Of a stretch of DNA of 64,000 bases, positions 63,482 through 64,000 are shown in pieces. Numbering within the stretch: the first letter of the stretch is position 1; every line of letters starts with the position of its first letter. Below the pieces are notes generated by a model. That model was not told the DNA's origin and searched no databases. It was given only the letters and a program-made list of their open reading frames with translations. The position numbers were made by a program, and so were the translations under genes. This DNA comes from Planctomycetia bacterium (GTDB taxonomy: Bacteria > Planctomycetota > Planctomycetia > Gemmatales > HRBIN36): the NCBI GenBank assembly GCA_016795155.1, contig JAEUIE010000036.1:62001-126000 (forward strand). The letters run 5' to 3'.

Positions 63482-63509
63482 AAATTACTCCAAATTCCGA
63501 ATCAACCTA

Positions 63510-63533
63510 AAGAGCCGCGCACATAGTAAGCGG
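63510..63533 (-). repeat. REP-like repeat, inverted copy
   Basis: The minus-strand 24-base unit matches copy 1 at 22 of 24 positions (AT in place of GC near the middle). With the copy at 63617 it forms an inverted pair separated by 83 bases, a REPIN-like layout. Confidence 0.75.
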
Positions 63534-63616
63534 TCTTGACTTAAACTGTAACACTGTAGCACACAACAAACGGTTTGCCATTTATCGGAAGTATTGTATT
63601 TTCTCACCTAACCCAA

Positions 63617-63640
63617 CCGCTTACTGCGTGCGCGGCTCTT
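63617..63640 (+). repeat. REP-like repeat, copy 3
   Basis: Exact 24-base match to copy 1 (62943-62966), in the same orientation, on the other side of the transposase remnant. The remaining 63482-63706 sequence has no gene and no other feature that I can see. Confidence 0.75.
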
Positions 63641-63706
63641 TGTCGTATCTCATTTCATGAACTGTTCGTAACATAACTTTTCAAACTTCTGACCACAGGT
63701 TCACCC

Positions 63707-64000
63707 ATGCGTCTCGCCACTCTACAAACTCCTCAAGGCCCTCGTGCGGTCCTTCGTTACCAGGATTACTACTTCGATATCAATGATGCAGAGCCGACAC
63801 TGCCTAACTCGGTTCGAGAGTGGATTGCCGGCGGCTCGGAATTGTATCGCAAGATCATCGAGGTGGCCAAGCGGCAAGGCACACCCATGTCTCCGGTGAA
63901 AGATGCCAGCTATCATGCCCCCATTCTCGATCCACAAAAGATCATCTGCATTGGACTCAACTACAGCGATCATGCCAAGGAACAGAACCTGCAGCCACCC
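63707..64000 (+). CDS. Fumarylacetoacetate hydrolase family protein (5' part)
   Basis: The first 98 residues of a gene cut by the right edge, beginning MRLATLQTPQGPRAVLRYQD. The family N-terminal region is followed by PQKIICIGLNYSDHAKEQ, the entry to the FAH catalytic domain (IGLNYxxHAxE), in which the His is a conserved residue. Members cleave carbon-carbon bonds of 1,3-diketo acids or decarboxylate oxaloacetate. Specificity lies in the missing part. Confidence 0.88.
   Translation, partial: MRLATLQTPQGPRAVLRYQDYYFDINDAEPTLPNSVREWIAGGSELYRKIIEVAKRQGTPMSPVKDASYHAPILDPQKIICIGLNYSDHAKEQNLQPP

Noticed and set aside
1-64000. CRISPR array, prophage or conjugative element
   Set aside because: No regularly spaced repeats and no cas, integrase, capsid or conjugation genes were seen; the only mobile-element trace is the transposase remnant at 62971-63481.

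Overview
The window reads as a chromosomal segment from a planctomycete, most likely a Gemmataceae-like lineage of moderate GC. The evidence is lineage-typical: two ECF sigma factor plus Ser/Thr kinase modules whose kinases carry C-terminal TPRs, a TIGR03067 protein, a DUF1080 protein, PQQ-propeller and BNR-propeller secreted proteins, a secreted protein with an LEMLEDRWVPA N-terminus, and a neutral-ceramidase-like protein. There are no rRNA genes, CRISPR arrays, phage genes or plasmid genes. Most of the segment is ordinary housekeeping and signalling DNA.

Layout. 1-5000: a secreted metzincin-like protein with fibronectin and delta-60 repeats, cut by the left edge; then a kinase-TPR gene broken by an internal deletion, preceded by its ECF sigma factor. 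5046-9527: DUF1080 protein, uvrB, a ComEA-like DNA-binding protein, and a small membrane protein gene interrupted by an in-frame TGA that is followed by a SECIS-like hairpin. 9552-13823: FHA protein, PQQ propeller, metallophosphoesterase, and a rhomboid-like protein lacking the catalytic serine. 13959-21037: the pyruvate dehydrogenase complex, with E1alpha/E1beta on the minus strand diverging from E2/E3 on the plus strand, and two unrelated small genes between the halves. 21060-27191: a membrane kinase, a LolC/E-LolD type ABC pair, ilvE and a ceramidase-like protein. 27264-36470: methyltransferase, small membrane proteins, a lipoprotein, an HTTM pair, a D-amino-acid-transaminase-like enzyme, hpt, a cysE-type acetyltransferase, a second PQQ propeller and a secreted protein of unknown function.

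36539-43053: a nucleotidyltransferase/small-protein pair, gyrB, then guaA followed by two tightly coupled membrane-protein genes. 43180-48569: three poorly characterised cell-envelope proteins and a Y-family DNA polymerase. 48901-54218: a kinase with a zinc-finger-like N-terminus, a Tat-exported sugar isomerase-like protein and a large BNR-propeller protein. 54413-59874: LapA-like protein, a secreted hypothetical, a small caspase-fold-like His/Cys protein, then the second (intact) ECF sigma and kinase-TPR module. 59914-64000: tRNA-Ser(GCT), tRNA-Lys(TTT), folC, a lactate-racemase-domain protein, a frameshifted REP-associated transposase flanked by four copies of a short repeat, and the start of a fumarylacetoacetate-hydrolase-family gene.

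The points most worth a second look are the TGA-interrupted gene (9261-9527), the caspase-like/ECF/kinase cluster (55661-59874), the REP/transposase array (62943-63640), the kinase-TPR deletion (junction near 3477-3482) and the repeat-derived peptide inside a sigma factor (56521-56572). All functional assignments come from motif recognition by eye; no database search was run.
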